A stretch of DNA of 64,000 bases from Winogradskyella haliclonae. GTDB lineage: Bacteria; Bacteroidota; Bacteroidia; Flavobacteriales; Flavobacteriaceae. Where the stretch lies: contig NZ_BMDQ01000001.1 in the NCBI RefSeq assembly GCF_014635865.1, forward strand, positions 1 to 64,000, written 5' to 3'. Positions 45,446-54,252 of the stretch are shown in pieces. The first letter of the stretch is position 1. Each line of letters begins with the position of its first letter. Made by a program: the position numbers and the translations under genes. The notes below the pieces were generated by a model. The model searched no databases. It was not told the origin of the DNA and was given only the letters and a program-made list of their open reading frames with translations.

Positions 45446-47794
45446 TTAAAAATTAATCCGAAAAACTAAATTAGCTGTTGCATTCAATCCAATACTGTTT
45501 TCTTGAACTAAAGTTGGAGGTGAATTGTCTTCGTCCAACGAAAAGAATCTATCTATATCATTTTCTCGATTTAATATATTCATAACTGAAGCACCAACTC
45601 TTCCTTTAAGCTTTCGTTTTTTACTAAAGTAAAAATCATAGATTACACTAGCATCAAGTCTTTGATAACTTGGCAAACGACCTCCATTCTGCTCATCATA
45701 ATCAATCCTATAATCGGTTTGACTCATGTCATTCGTAAATTCCTCAACTGAACTTGCTTCACTAAAAGGAGTTCCCGTAGCATATTGCCAGCCAAGAGAT
45801 AACTGTAATCTTTTATAATTAAACGTATTAGACAATGAAAATACATGTCTTTGGTCAAAATTTCCTGGGAATTTAGTGTTTTGAATTTCAGGAAAATCTA
45901 ATTCATTTTTACTCAAAGAATAACCTAACCAAAAACTAAATCTTTGAATTCTTTTTTTAACCAACAGATCTAACCCATAAATAGTATTACTACCCGAAGT
46001 AAAATTATCGGTATTAAGTGCATTTGTATTAAATCCTCTTGTTAAGGATGACAAGCCTTTTATTCTTTTGTGATAAGCCTCAATATCCAGTTTCCAGCCA
46101 TTGTTGTTGAATAAAATTCCAGTTGTGAATTGCGTGTTTGATAGTACAGGAATATCCTCATTAGTTAATGCCCAAACTTCATTACCTAGTCCCAAATCAT
46201 TAACATCAAAGCTTACAAGTTGACTAATGATTTGATAACGCTTTTCTGCAGAAATCTTGACCTTAAAATTATTTCCTAATTGATAATCCGAATAAAATCT
46301 TGGTTCAAAATTTACAAGGTCAAAATCTGAGAAGTAATTTGCTCTCAACCCTGCGCGAACATACCATTTATCTGAAGTGTAATTGTATTCAGAAAACAGG
46401 GTGTGCCTGTTTTGCTTTGTGTTGGAGCGTTCCGTAAATGTGTCATCATCTTGGTTTTCTAATAGTTCTAAAAACACCTCATAATTTGAAAAATCATAGC
46501 CTAGTGATAACTCGTGTATATCAGAGGGTTTATAATAAGCTATTGCAGATAAACCAAAGTCATTTATTCGGTTATTTCTTGTAAAGACCTCTTGTGATTC
46601 ATCATCGAACTGTCGGTTAACATATTCTGAAATGTAATCCGAATAATAAAGTTTAAATAACGAACGCCATCGTTTACCGTAACTTCCTTTCCAATTTAAA
46701 CTGAAGCCATCATTTTTTAATTTTAAATTATCTGCGGATCCTTCTAGGTCTAAATCCTGGTTGACATGGTTTAAGTCATTATCTACAAAAATGCTCGTAA
46801 AACTAAGGCTGTGATTCTCTATTGGCTTATAAATAATCTTTGCAAATACATCATAAAAGTTGAATGTGTTGTCTAATACCGAAAGTTCTTCTTCGGTTTG
46901 TATATTATTTACTTCTTCAATTTTTGTGTTTTGAAATACCTTATCACTAAAATTTCTGAACGTAAATGAATCCCAAATATCCGTAAGTGCTCGCCTACCA
47001 GCTACAGTAACACCAAGTTTGTCCTTTATAATTGGAGCAGAAATATTAAGATCTGATTGAATGGCATTAGCCCCAAAACTTCCAGTAAGTTTATCTAGAA
47101 TATCGCTAACTGTTTTAATATTTACGACACCTGCAATTCGCTTACCATATTCTGCACTAGCACCACTTCTAAAGACCTCAATCTGTTCAGTTACAAATGG
47201 GTTGAAAGGTGAAATCATACCAAAAAGATGCCCATCATGATACATGGTAATATCATCAAAGAGAATAAGGTTTTGGTCTGGAGTTCCGCCACGAATGTGC
47301 AAACGAGAAGCCGATTCTGTTGGACTAGCAACACCTGGCAAAGATTGCAAACTTTGCAACACATCAGGCTCTACAAGCCCAGGCAAAACTGATAGTTTAT
47401 TAGGTTTGACGGTAATGGCGCCTGTCTTTTTATTAAGATCAAAACCGGAGGTTAAATATTCAGACACTATAACAACTTCATCTAAGAAGTTTAAATCTCT
47501 AATTGATTTTTCATCAGACTTTATGATGACAAAATTATCTGAATCAATCTGCTGAATTTTAACTTGAGTCTGACTCTGAATAAGATTAATAAAAGCATCT
47601 AAAGTAATTGCTCCAGAGTGTGTTATATACTGACTTTGCAGTGTCTTTATATTAAACGAAAAACGAACCTGAAATTGATTCTCTATATCTCGAACAACAT
47701 GTTCTAGTGGTTCGTTATTATAATCTAAATTTTTCTCTTGAGCATGAATTAACAGTCCAACTAAAAGTAATATAGATAGAAGTACTTTCTTCAT
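45446..47794 (-). CDS. FecA-type TonB-dependent receptor with STN signalling domain
   Basis: The protein has 782 residues and a signal peptide (LLSILLLVGLLIHAQ). An STN domain (about 20-95, EPLEHVVRDIENQFQVRFSF) precedes the plug (about 135-225, LQSLPGVASPTESASRLHIRG, then FDDITMYHDGHLFG) and the barrel, ending LVFRINF. The STN domain usually contacts a FecR anti-sigma protein. The FecR and sigma genes lie directly upstream, so this receptor probably signals ligand binding to them. The ligand is unknown. Confidence 0.92.
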   Translation of the reverse strand: MKKVLLSILLLVGLLIHAQEKNLDYNNEPLEHVVRDIENQFQVRFSFNIKTLQSQYITHSGAITLDAFINLIQSQTQVKIQQIDSDNFVIIKSDEKSIRDLNFLDEVVIVSEYLTSGFDLNKKTGAITVKPNKLSVLPGLVEPDVLQSLQSLPGVASPTESASRLHIRGGTPDQNLILFDDITMYHDGHLFGMISPFNPFVTEQIEVFRSGASAEYGKRIAGVVNIKTVSDILDKLTGSFGANAIQSDLNISAPIIKDKLGVTVAGRRALTDIWDSFTFRNFSDKVFQNTKIEEVNNIQTEEELSVLDNTFNFYDVFAKIIYKPIENHSLSFTSIFVDNDLNHVNQDLDLEGSADNLKLKNDGFSLNWKGSYGKRWRSLFKLYYSDYISEYVNRQFDDESQEVFTRNNRINDFGLSAIAYYKPSDIHELSLGYDFSNYEVFLELLENQDDDTFTERSNTKQNRHTLFSEYNYTSDKWYVRAGLRANYFSDFDLVNFEPRFYSDYQLGNNFKVKISAEKRYQIISQLVSFDVNDLGLGNEVWALTNEDIPVLSNTQFTTGILFNNNGWKLDIEAYHKRIKGLSSLTRGFNTNALNTDNFTSGSNTIYGLDLLVKKRIQRFSFWLGYSLSKNELDFPEIQNTKFPGNFDQRHVFSLSNTFNYKRLQLSLGWQYATGTPFSEASSVEEFTNDMSQTDYRIDYDEQNGGRLPSYQRLDASVIYDFYFSKKRKLKGRVGASVMNILNRENDIDRFFSLDEDNSPPTLVQENSIGLNATANLVFRINF

Positions 47795-48721
47795 TTAATA
47801 CGATAAAATCTCAATACTATTTTCTAATAATCGGTATGGTATATCCATAGCTGTGAAGATGGTTAATGCAGCTTGATTTAGATTATTATGCGTAAATCGT
47901 CCTGAAAACTGTGCAGGTTTCAATAATGCTTTTCCTTTTACTTTTATATTGTATTGGCGCTCTAGCTCTGCAATAACTTCGGAAATATCAACACCAATAA
48001 ATGAACTTTCATCAGTTAACCAACTAGGTTCCTTTTCTCTAAAATTGTACTGATTAGCAATGCCTTCTTGCACATTAATAGCCATACCTTGAGTTAAAAT
48101 TACAGATTTTTCTCCATTAATTGAGACACGTACTTTACCTTCAAAACATTGTGCACTAAAAAATTTTGGTCTTGATATTACTGTAAATTCTGTACCAAGA
48201 ACAGTAATATTCCCTTGCGTAGTCGCTACTGTAAATGTTTTTCCTTTTTTTACTTTAAAATAGGCTTCACCGTTTAAGTTCAATTCTCGATTAGTTTTCC
48301 AACCAAATGTTTTAAACGCTAATTGAGAATCTGCATTTAATGTGGCTTCAGAACCATCGGGAAGCATTACAACTTGCTGTTGGGCAAAATCTGTATTGTA
48401 TTCTGCCAGTTGAAAAAATGTTCTATAACCAATAAATAAAATCACACAAGCAGCAGCCAATGAATACACCCAAAGTGGGATAATTCGTTTTACACTTGAT
48501 TTATTTTCTTGAAGCGAATTATTTTGCGTTTTAATCCTCGTTTGAAATGCCTCATATTTTTTTGACAGGTCTGCAGTTGGTAATTCGGCAGAATCAATTG
48601 TATTAATTATTGCCTTGTAAGCTTCATAATCATCAGACGCTTTAAAAGCCTCAAGTTCAGATTCTGAAAGCTCACCTGCCAACCATTTTGCTAAAAAATT
48701 ATCTGAGTAGTCTTCTGCCAT
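47795..48721 (-). CDS. FecR-family anti-sigma factor
   Basis: The protein has 308 residues. A cytoplasmic N-terminus (MAEDYSDNFLAKWLAGELSE), a transmembrane helix (about 83-103, LWVYSLAAACVILFIGY), the FecR domain (about 115-210, QQVVMLPDGSEATLNADSQL, AYFKVKKGKTFTVATTQG) and a C-terminal DUF4974-like region (about 235-305). It should hold the ECF sigma factor inactive until the receptor signals. The stop codon abuts the receptor start, with no gap. Confidence 0.93.
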   Translation of the reverse strand: MAEDYSDNFLAKWLAGELSESELEAFKASDDYEAYKAIINTIDSAELPTADLSKKYEAFQTRIKTQNNSLQENKSSVKRIIPLWVYSLAAACVILFIGYRTFFQLAEYNTDFAQQQVVMLPDGSEATLNADSQLAFKTFGWKTNRELNLNGEAYFKVKKGKTFTVATTQGNITVLGTEFTVISRPKFFSAQCFEGKVRVSINGEKSVILTQGMAINVQEGIANQYNFREKEPSWLTDESSFIGVDISEVIAELERQYNIKVKGKALLKPAQFSGRFTHNNLNQAALTIFTAMDIPYRLLENSIEILSY

Positions 48722-48779
48722 AACTTACATTTGGAGTTGCTTCTATTTTATAAACCAGTTGGTTACAAAATACCCCATA

Positions 48780-49301
48780 TTAAATTTTATAATTCTTTAT
48801 ACTTGCTCTTAATTGTTCAAGAGCACGCTGCATTCTTGTTTCAACAGACTTCACTGATATATCTAGCAATTCTGCTATTTCTCTGTATTTTTTCTTTTCA
48901 ATTCTGTTAAGTAAAAATACTTCGCGTTGTTTATCTGACAATTGATTGATTGCATCATTAAGTTGGGCCTGAAACTCTTTTTCTCGCATTAAAAATTCTG
49001 GGTCTTCGATATTAGCCTTATCCTTTTTAATGGATTTATACTTAAGCACTACTTTTTGATGTTCAAAAGCATTAAAAAATGCATTTTTTGTAATTGTAAA
49101 CAAATAAGACACTGCTTTATCTCTAGTGACTTTTTTACAGTTATTCCAAAGTTTTACAAAAGCATCTTGTGTTAAATCATCAGCCTGAGCTTCGTCTTTA
49201 CATTTTATGTAGATAAAATTTCGAACTGTTTGAAAATGGGTATCAAACACCTTTTTAAAAACAGCTTCGTCACAAACATGACTCAAAACAGAATTGCTCA
49301 T
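48780..49301 (-). CDS. ECF-type RNA polymerase sigma factor
   Basis: The protein has 173 residues. Region 2 reads FDTHFQTVRNFIYIKC, then QADDLTQDAFVKLW; region 4 reads LSDKQREVFLLNRIEKKKY, then EIAELLDISVKSVETRMQRAL. This is the FecI-like group of the Bacteroidota. The sigma factor, FecR and receptor genes lie in that order on one strand, as in a cell-surface signalling system. It is divergent from the pgs operon. Confidence 0.95.
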   Translation of the reverse strand: MSNSVLSHVCDEAVFKKVFDTHFQTVRNFIYIKCKDEAQADDLTQDAFVKLWNNCKKVTRDKAVSYLFTITKNAFFNAFEHQKVVLKYKSIKKDKANIEDPEFLMREKEFQAQLNDAINQLSDKQREVFLLNRIEKKKYREIAELLDISVKSVETRMQRALEQLRASIKNYKI

Positions 49302-49319
49302 AGCATAAAGTTATCACTA

Positions 49320-49327
49320 CAAACATA
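49320..49327 (-). promoter_or_regulatory. -7 promoter element of the sigma-FecR-receptor operon
   Basis: On the minus strand, TATGTTTG matches TAnnTTTG completely and lies 18 bases before the sigma-factor ATG. No -33 element is clear. Confidence 0.45.
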
Positions 49328-49445
49328 ACTTATTTTCTAGAACATTATTTAGTGGTTTTTAAACCAATTAAAAAAAAATTAGAAATACACATAGGGTAAA
49401 TTTTCCTCATCCTGTTTTTAATGCAACAATCGCAAATTAAAAACA

Positions 49446-50627
49446 ATGCAAAGCCTTATTCTTTTAATCATTATTACCGCAATACTCGTGATTTACGGAA
49501 TGATGGAATACCAACTACATCAAAAAAACTTAAAGGCCATACCTACTAGAATTCATATCAATGGCACACGTGGCAAATCTAGTGTTACCAGATTAGTTGG
49601 TGCCGGACTTCGAGCAGGTGGTTACAAAACTATTACCAAAGTTACCGGAACATTTCCTAGGCTTATTCTTAGCGATGGTACTGAAGCTGTTGTTCACCGT
49701 AAAGAAAAAGCCAACATTTTAGAGCAATTAGACATCATCGACTATTGTTCAAAACAAAACGCGGATGTGTTAATTATTGAGTGCATGGCATTACAACCTA
49801 TCTACCAGAAAATCACTGAACATCAAATGGTGAAGGCAGATATAGGTGTAATTACCAATATAAGGTTAGACCATTTGGATGTTATGGGACCAACACTTAA
49901 TGATGTTGCTAAAGCTATTTGCGGTACTATCCCAAAAGGAACACGATTATTTACTGCTGAAGACCGCTATATCAATTATATGTCTACTATAGCTAGAAAA
50001 CGTAAAACTAAAATCCATCAAAGCAAAGCTGAAACTATTAGTAATAAAGACCTTGAAGGATTCACATACATAGAACATAAAGAAAATGTAGCCTTAGCAT
50101 TAGATATCTGTACCCAACTGGGTGTAGATAGAAACATTGCATTAGCCGAAATGAAAATGGCCATACCAGACGAAGGTGTACTACGCCGATTTACAGTCAA
50201 AGAAAATGACAAGCGCGTTCACTTTTACAATGCATTGGCCGCAAATGACCCAGAATCTACCATTATGATTTGGAACGCTATTAAAGCGCAGTCGAGCAAG
50301 GATGAGCATTTTATGTTTTTACTCAACACCAGACAAGATCGTCAAGATAGAGCCATACGACTCGTAGACATGATGAGTCAGTTGGACTATTCTAGCATCG
50401 CTTTAGTTGGTGAATCTTTAGATATGGTGGTACAAATGTGCAAAGAGAAAGGCATCTCAACTGAACAGATTCATGTCATTGGTTTAAAACCTACTATTGA
50501 ACAATACAATGATTTAGTTAGCACCTCTGCTCCAAAAACTACCATAATAGCTATTGGTAATATGGGCGCTGGTGGCGCCGAATTATCCAAACACTTTGAA
50601 CTTATTCACCAAAACACAAACGCTTAA
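49446..50627 (+). CDS. pgsB: Poly-gamma-glutamate synthase subunit PgsB/CapB
   Basis: The protein has 393 residues. An N-terminal membrane helix (LILLIIITAILVIYGMM) precedes a Mur-ligase-like ATP-binding core with the P-loop HINGTRGKSSVTRLVGAG, followed by IGVITNIRLDHLDVMG and FLLNTRQDRQDRA. PgsB ligates glutamate residues through their gamma-carboxyl groups at the inner membrane. Length and motifs agree with Bacillus PgsB. It heads a plus-strand operon with pgsC 15 bases downstream. Use of glutamate here is inferred from the family. Confidence 0.94.
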   Translation: MQSLILLIIITAILVIYGMMEYQLHQKNLKAIPTRIHINGTRGKSSVTRLVGAGLRAGGYKTITKVTGTFPRLILSDGTEAVVHRKEKANILEQLDIIDYCSKQNADVLIIECMALQPIYQKITEHQMVKADIGVITNIRLDHLDVMGPTLNDVAKAICGTIPKGTRLFTAEDRYINYMSTIARKRKTKIHQSKAETISNKDLEGFTYIEHKENVALALDICTQLGVDRNIALAEMKMAIPDEGVLRRFTVKENDKRVHFYNALAANDPESTIMIWNAIKAQSSKDEHFMFLLNTRQDRQDRAIRLVDMMSQLDYSSIALVGESLDMVVQMCKEKGISTEQIHVIGLKPTIEQYNDLVSTSAPKTTIIAIGNMGAGGAELSKHFELIHQNTNA

Positions 50628-50642
50628 AACTAAACACTAATT

Positions 50643-51101
50643 ATGATAGAACTTTCAGTAACACTCGGTATCGTTATCAGCTTATTTTTTATTGAAAAAT
50701 TTGGACTAGCATCAGGTGGTATAATTGTGCCGGGATATATTGCTTTACAACTCACTAATATAGACCGATTAATAGGTTTAGTGATTATTTCTTTAGCCAC
50801 CTTTGGGTTAATAAAACTGATTTCAAAATTTACCTTTTTATTTGGTAGACGACAAATGGTAGTGGCCTTACTCATAGGGACCATCCTATCCATTATATCA
50901 CATCATTTATTCATTGTAGAAACCCAGACTACAACTATAGAGCTTAGTGCGATTGGCTGGGTGATCCCTGGATTAATTGCGCACACTGCAGCAAAACAAG
51001 GCTATGTAAAAACTATGGCCATGTTATCTATCTCATCTGTGATTGTGAGATTATTAGTCATCCTAATTTTTTCAGGAAAACTTTTCCCCGAACTGTATTA
51101 A
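50643..51101 (+). CDS. pgsC: Poly-gamma-glutamate synthase membrane subunit PgsC/CapC
   Basis: The protein has 152 residues and is almost wholly membrane-embedded, with about four or five helices. The N-terminal stretch FGLASGGIIVPGYIAL is the PgsC signature. PgsC forms the membrane part of the polymerase with PgsB. It lies between pgsB and the PgsW-like gene, with gaps of 15 and 19 bases. Its length matches the family. Confidence 0.93.
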   Translation: MIELSVTLGIVISLFFIEKFGLASGGIIVPGYIALQLTNIDRLIGLVIISLATFGLIKLISKFTFLFGRRQMVVALLIGTILSIISHHLFIVETQTTTIELSAIGWVIPGLIAHTAAKQGYVKTMAMLSISSVIVRLLVILIFSGKLFPELY

Positions 51102-51120
51102 CACTTCAAAACTTCAACAT

Positions 51121-52230
51121 ATGAAAAATATATCCATCAGGTCAACAGCAGTATTATCGGTAATCGCCATAATTACTATTGTAGCATTAGTTCTCGTAGA
51201 AAACTTAAAAAGCTACAAAAAACAACAGTATTACTATGAAAAAATTGAAGCTGCTCATCTCAACCGGAAACTTCAAAAACACTTAAAGCAAACATTTTTT
51301 AAGGATGAAATTATCATCAATAATATTAATGACCCTAATAACACTGGGCTTATAGGGCAACAATTTACCGAGATTACATCTGGTCGTGGGTCTTTACCTA
51401 TAAAGCTATCTACTTTAAATCCTAATTTTTCGGCTATGGTGGTTCAGCAAATAAAAGATGCTGGGCTAAAAAAAGGAGATAAAGTTGCGATGTGTTTCAC
51501 TGGCTCATTTCCGGCGCTTAATATGGCAGTTATTGCTGCTGTAGAAACTTTAGAGCTTAGACCTGTACTAATAACATCTGTTACTTCATCATCTTGGGGT
51601 GCGAATGACGCCAATTTAACGTGGATAGATATGCAAAATGAACTGTATAAGAGTAAGCTTGTATCATTTATGCCTATCGCATCTTCAATTGGCGGAAATC
51701 AGGACATAGGTGTTACGCTAAGTAAAGACGGAAGACAAAAAGCAATCATAGCTATTCAACGCAATAATATTTCTCTAATAAAAGGCAATAACCTTGAAGA
51801 TAATATTGCTGAACGCATGGCACTTTTTAATGCAGAAAGAGGTATTAAGCTCTTTATTAATGTTGGTGGTGGCGTGGCTAGTCTAGGAAGCCATAATAAC
51901 TCTAAAAAATTACCTTCTGGTTTTAGAGACAATTTAAAACATGCCAATTTTATTGATAAACAAGGTATCGTCTACGAGATGGTAAAGCAAGATATACCCA
52001 TAATTAACTTATTAAATATCGACCGACTCTTAAAACGCTATCAATTACCAAGAGACCCATTACCACTACCTAAACCTGGCGAAGGGGCTTTATACAACAC
52101 CTATAAGTATGACCTATTAACTGTTGGCATTACAACTGCACTACTTATAGGCTTATTAATCATTGCTATGTATTACGATAAAAAACAAAATGCATTAGGT
52201 ACACAAATTATTAAAACTCAAGACGCATAA
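51121..52230 (+). CDS. PgsW-like poly-gamma-glutamate system protein
   Basis: The protein has 369 residues. An N-terminal membrane anchor (AVLSVIAIITIVALVLV) and a C-terminal helix (about 335-355, LLTVGITTALLIGLLIIAMYY) frame a soluble domain with GDKVAMCFTGSFPALNMAV and KLFINVGGGVASLGSH. From memory this is the family called poly-gamma-glutamate system protein, found beside pgsB and pgsC in Gram-negative bacteria. Its role is undefined. Four acidic/Ser-rich Rossmann-like loops suggest ligand binding. No CapA/PgsA-type gene is present. Confidence 0.8.
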   Translation: MKNISIRSTAVLSVIAIITIVALVLVENLKSYKKQQYYYEKIEAAHLNRKLQKHLKQTFFKDEIIINNINDPNNTGLIGQQFTEITSGRGSLPIKLSTLNPNFSAMVVQQIKDAGLKKGDKVAMCFTGSFPALNMAVIAAVETLELRPVLITSVTSSSWGANDANLTWIDMQNELYKSKLVSFMPIASSIGGNQDIGVTLSKDGRQKAIIAIQRNNISLIKGNNLEDNIAERMALFNAERGIKLFINVGGGVASLGSHNNSKKLPSGFRDNLKHANFIDKQGIVYEMVKQDIPIINLLNIDRLLKRYQLPRDPLPLPKPGEGALYNTYKYDLLTVGITTALLIGLLIIAMYYDKKQNALGTQIIKTQDA

Positions 52231-52241
52231 CATCTTTAAAA

Positions 52242-53159
52242 ATGAAACTATTATTTAATCTTTTAAGTCTATTTCTATTGACAAACTTAGCTTTTGCTCA
52301 GCAAAAGTTAGTTCCAAAAACCGAGAATACTAAAACTGTAATTTCCACTGGAAAAACGAATTCAATCTATTATAACCTTACAAAGCACAAACCTGTAAGC
52401 GTTACTATTGAAGGTCCTGGCGAACTTATCATTTATAACAGAACTGTAGTCACAACAAACAAAACACACTCCTTTCCTTTTATTTTGAAATATAATGTGG
52501 ATGGAAAGCAAATCAAAACTCAAAAAATTCCTAAGAAGCAAAAATCACAACGCTCTAGATTAAAAAATAACACTGATAAAGCTCCTACTAAGGCACATAA
52601 GATAAAAATTAAAGTTCCTGACGGAAAACACAACTATTCATTTTATAGACAAACCACAAAACAGCAAGTTTTATCAAGGTTTACATTTGTAAAGAACACC
52701 AAATTAACTTGGAATGAGTTAAAACCTAAGTCAGCTAAACAAGTTATTCTCAAAGATGTTAAGCGTAAAAAGGAAGTCACCTATTTTCAGATCAGCAAAA
52801 AAGAAACTTTTGCATTTAAGACTAGTAAAAGCACTAGCAAAGTGCGCCTGTTTTTTAGAGCAAACTTCAATTATAAAATGCTTGAGGATTGTGTAAATCG
52901 ACTTCAAATAAAAATTGATGGTAACCCAACGGTTTTCAAGATTGTAAGCAAAAAATCCTCAAGACTTGAAAACTTAACTCATCCAAAGTTAATACCAGGT
53001 GCTCTAGAAAAAATATATATAGACATTCCTTTAAATGGTGTTCACGATGTTGAAGTCTCATTAAAGGATGAAAATGCATCTGCACTTATCAGAGTATTTG
53101 CTACAGCTACTAACCTACTTAATACAAACTCCAATGAAAAATTTGCTTTTTCTTATTAA
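52242..53159 (+). CDS. Exported protein of unknown function in the pgs operon
   Basis: The protein has 305 residues and a signal peptide (LLSLFLLTNLAFAQQ). The mature part is very Lys-rich and beta-rich (SVTIEGPGELIIYNRTVV, VPDGKHNYSFYRQT), so it should be strongly basic and could bind an acidic polymer such as polyglutamate. That is an inference from charge and position. It is 11 bases downstream of the pgsW-like gene and overlaps the next gene by 26 bases. I recognise no family. Confidence 0.65.
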   Translation: MKLLFNLLSLFLLTNLAFAQQKLVPKTENTKTVISTGKTNSIYYNLTKHKPVSVTIEGPGELIIYNRTVVTTNKTHSFPFILKYNVDGKQIKTQKIPKKQKSQRSRLKNNTDKAPTKAHKIKIKVPDGKHNYSFYRQTTKQQVLSRFTFVKNTKLTWNELKPKSAKQVILKDVKRKKEVTYFQISKKETFAFKTSKSTSKVRLFFRANFNYKMLEDCVNRLQIKIDGNPTVFKIVSKKSSRLENLTHPKLIPGALEKIYIDIPLNGVHDVEVSLKDENASALIRVFATATNLLNTNSNEKFAFSY

Positions 53160-54252
53160 CTTAAGTTGCATCTTGTTCTGTAGTGCTCAAATAGAAACTA
53201 GTGCAACTATTGAAACCAATACTGGTTTTGAGCATAATATTTTTAAATTCCCGAATACTTATGTAGATAGTAACGGCAATACAATAACTGGTAGTGATGC
53301 CCTTGCTAGCAGTTTTTACCAACGGTTTTATGCGCGATTAGCTGCAAAACGCACTTGGCGAAAATCCGAATTAAGCCTATCATTTAGTCCACAAGCTAGA
53401 GTGTACTATTCCGAATCTGATGCAAGTTATTCTGAATTCTTTACAAAGCTTCAGTATGACTATTATTTCGCAACTAACACTAAACTAAAAACAGCCATTT
53501 GGTATCGATTAAAAGATAGAGAAGGTTTAAATGCTGATGCTAGTGATTTGGCATTTCCGTTAGGCTATAACCATTATGGCCTCTATTCGAACTTAGACTT
53601 TAGACTGCATAAAAATAACCGTTCGCAATTAAGGTTAAGCGTCAACTCTAAAAACTACGATGCTACTCAGACTTCAGAATTGTCTTATAATGCCATTGCG
53701 GGGAAGTACGTTTTCAAAAATATTTTTAAACGTCGAATGGGTTATCATCATTATGGATTTGAGTTAAATTATAACAACAAAACCTTTACCAGAGCACAAA
53801 ATTCTGGGTCCGATAATTTTACATGGCAAGATGCTAGCATTCAACTATTTTACAAATATCCAGTTAGTAAGCCTATAGATATCAAAGCCATGTTAACTTA
53901 TAAAATTAGAAAAGACAACAATGATGATGCCTTCTCTTTTAAGCAAATAAGTCCGGCTTTAAACTTAAGGTATAATACCAAATCTTGGGATGCTAATTTC
54001 ACTACGAGTTATACGCTTAGAAATTATGAGACCATTGAAGCTACAAATTCTAATGATGAGTTCTTAGGTGAACTTGAATATAAGTACATTCAATTTAACT
54101 TAACTATTGAAAAAGAAATCAATGATAAATGGACTGTGTTTCTAAATGGAAATTTCACAAATAGAAACTCAAACAGAACTAATATCAACTCCGTGTTCTT
54201 TAGAAGCTATGACTATAGTGATTTATCCTTAGGTTTAACATTTAGATTTTGA
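53134..54252 (+). CDS. Probable outer-membrane barrel protein, last gene of the pgs operon
   Basis: I place the start at the ATG at 53134, giving 372 residues and a signal peptide (NLLFLINLSCILFCSAQ). The longer frame would start inside the preceding gene. The body has repeated amphipathic strands (KSELSLSFSPQARVYYSES, LRLSVNSKNYDATQ) and ends LSLGLTFRF with a terminal Phe, typical of outer-membrane barrels. In this operon it may provide the outer-membrane exit or anchor for the polymer. It overlaps the upstream gene by 26 bases. Confidence 0.7.
   Translation: MKNLLFLINLSCILFCSAQIETSATIETNTGFEHNIFKFPNTYVDSNGNTITGSDALASSFYQRFYARLAAKRTWRKSELSLSFSPQARVYYSESDASYSEFFTKLQYDYYFATNTKLKTAIWYRLKDREGLNADASDLAFPLGYNHYGLYSNLDFRLHKNNRSQLRLSVNSKNYDATQTSELSYNAIAGKYVFKNIFKRRMGYHHYGFELNYNNKTFTRAQNSGSDNFTWQDASIQLFYKYPVSKPIDIKAMLTYKIRKDNNDDAFSFKQISPALNLRYNTKSWDANFTTSYTLRNYETIEATNSNDEFLGELEYKYIQFNLTIEKEINDKWTVFLNGNFTNRNSNRTNINSVFFRSYDYSDLSLGLTFRF

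Noticed and set aside
49353..49366. Palindrome TGGTTT-TT-AAACCA between the sigma gene and pgsB
   Set aside because: A 6-bp arm pair in AT-rich sequence is easily random, and no second copy was seen.
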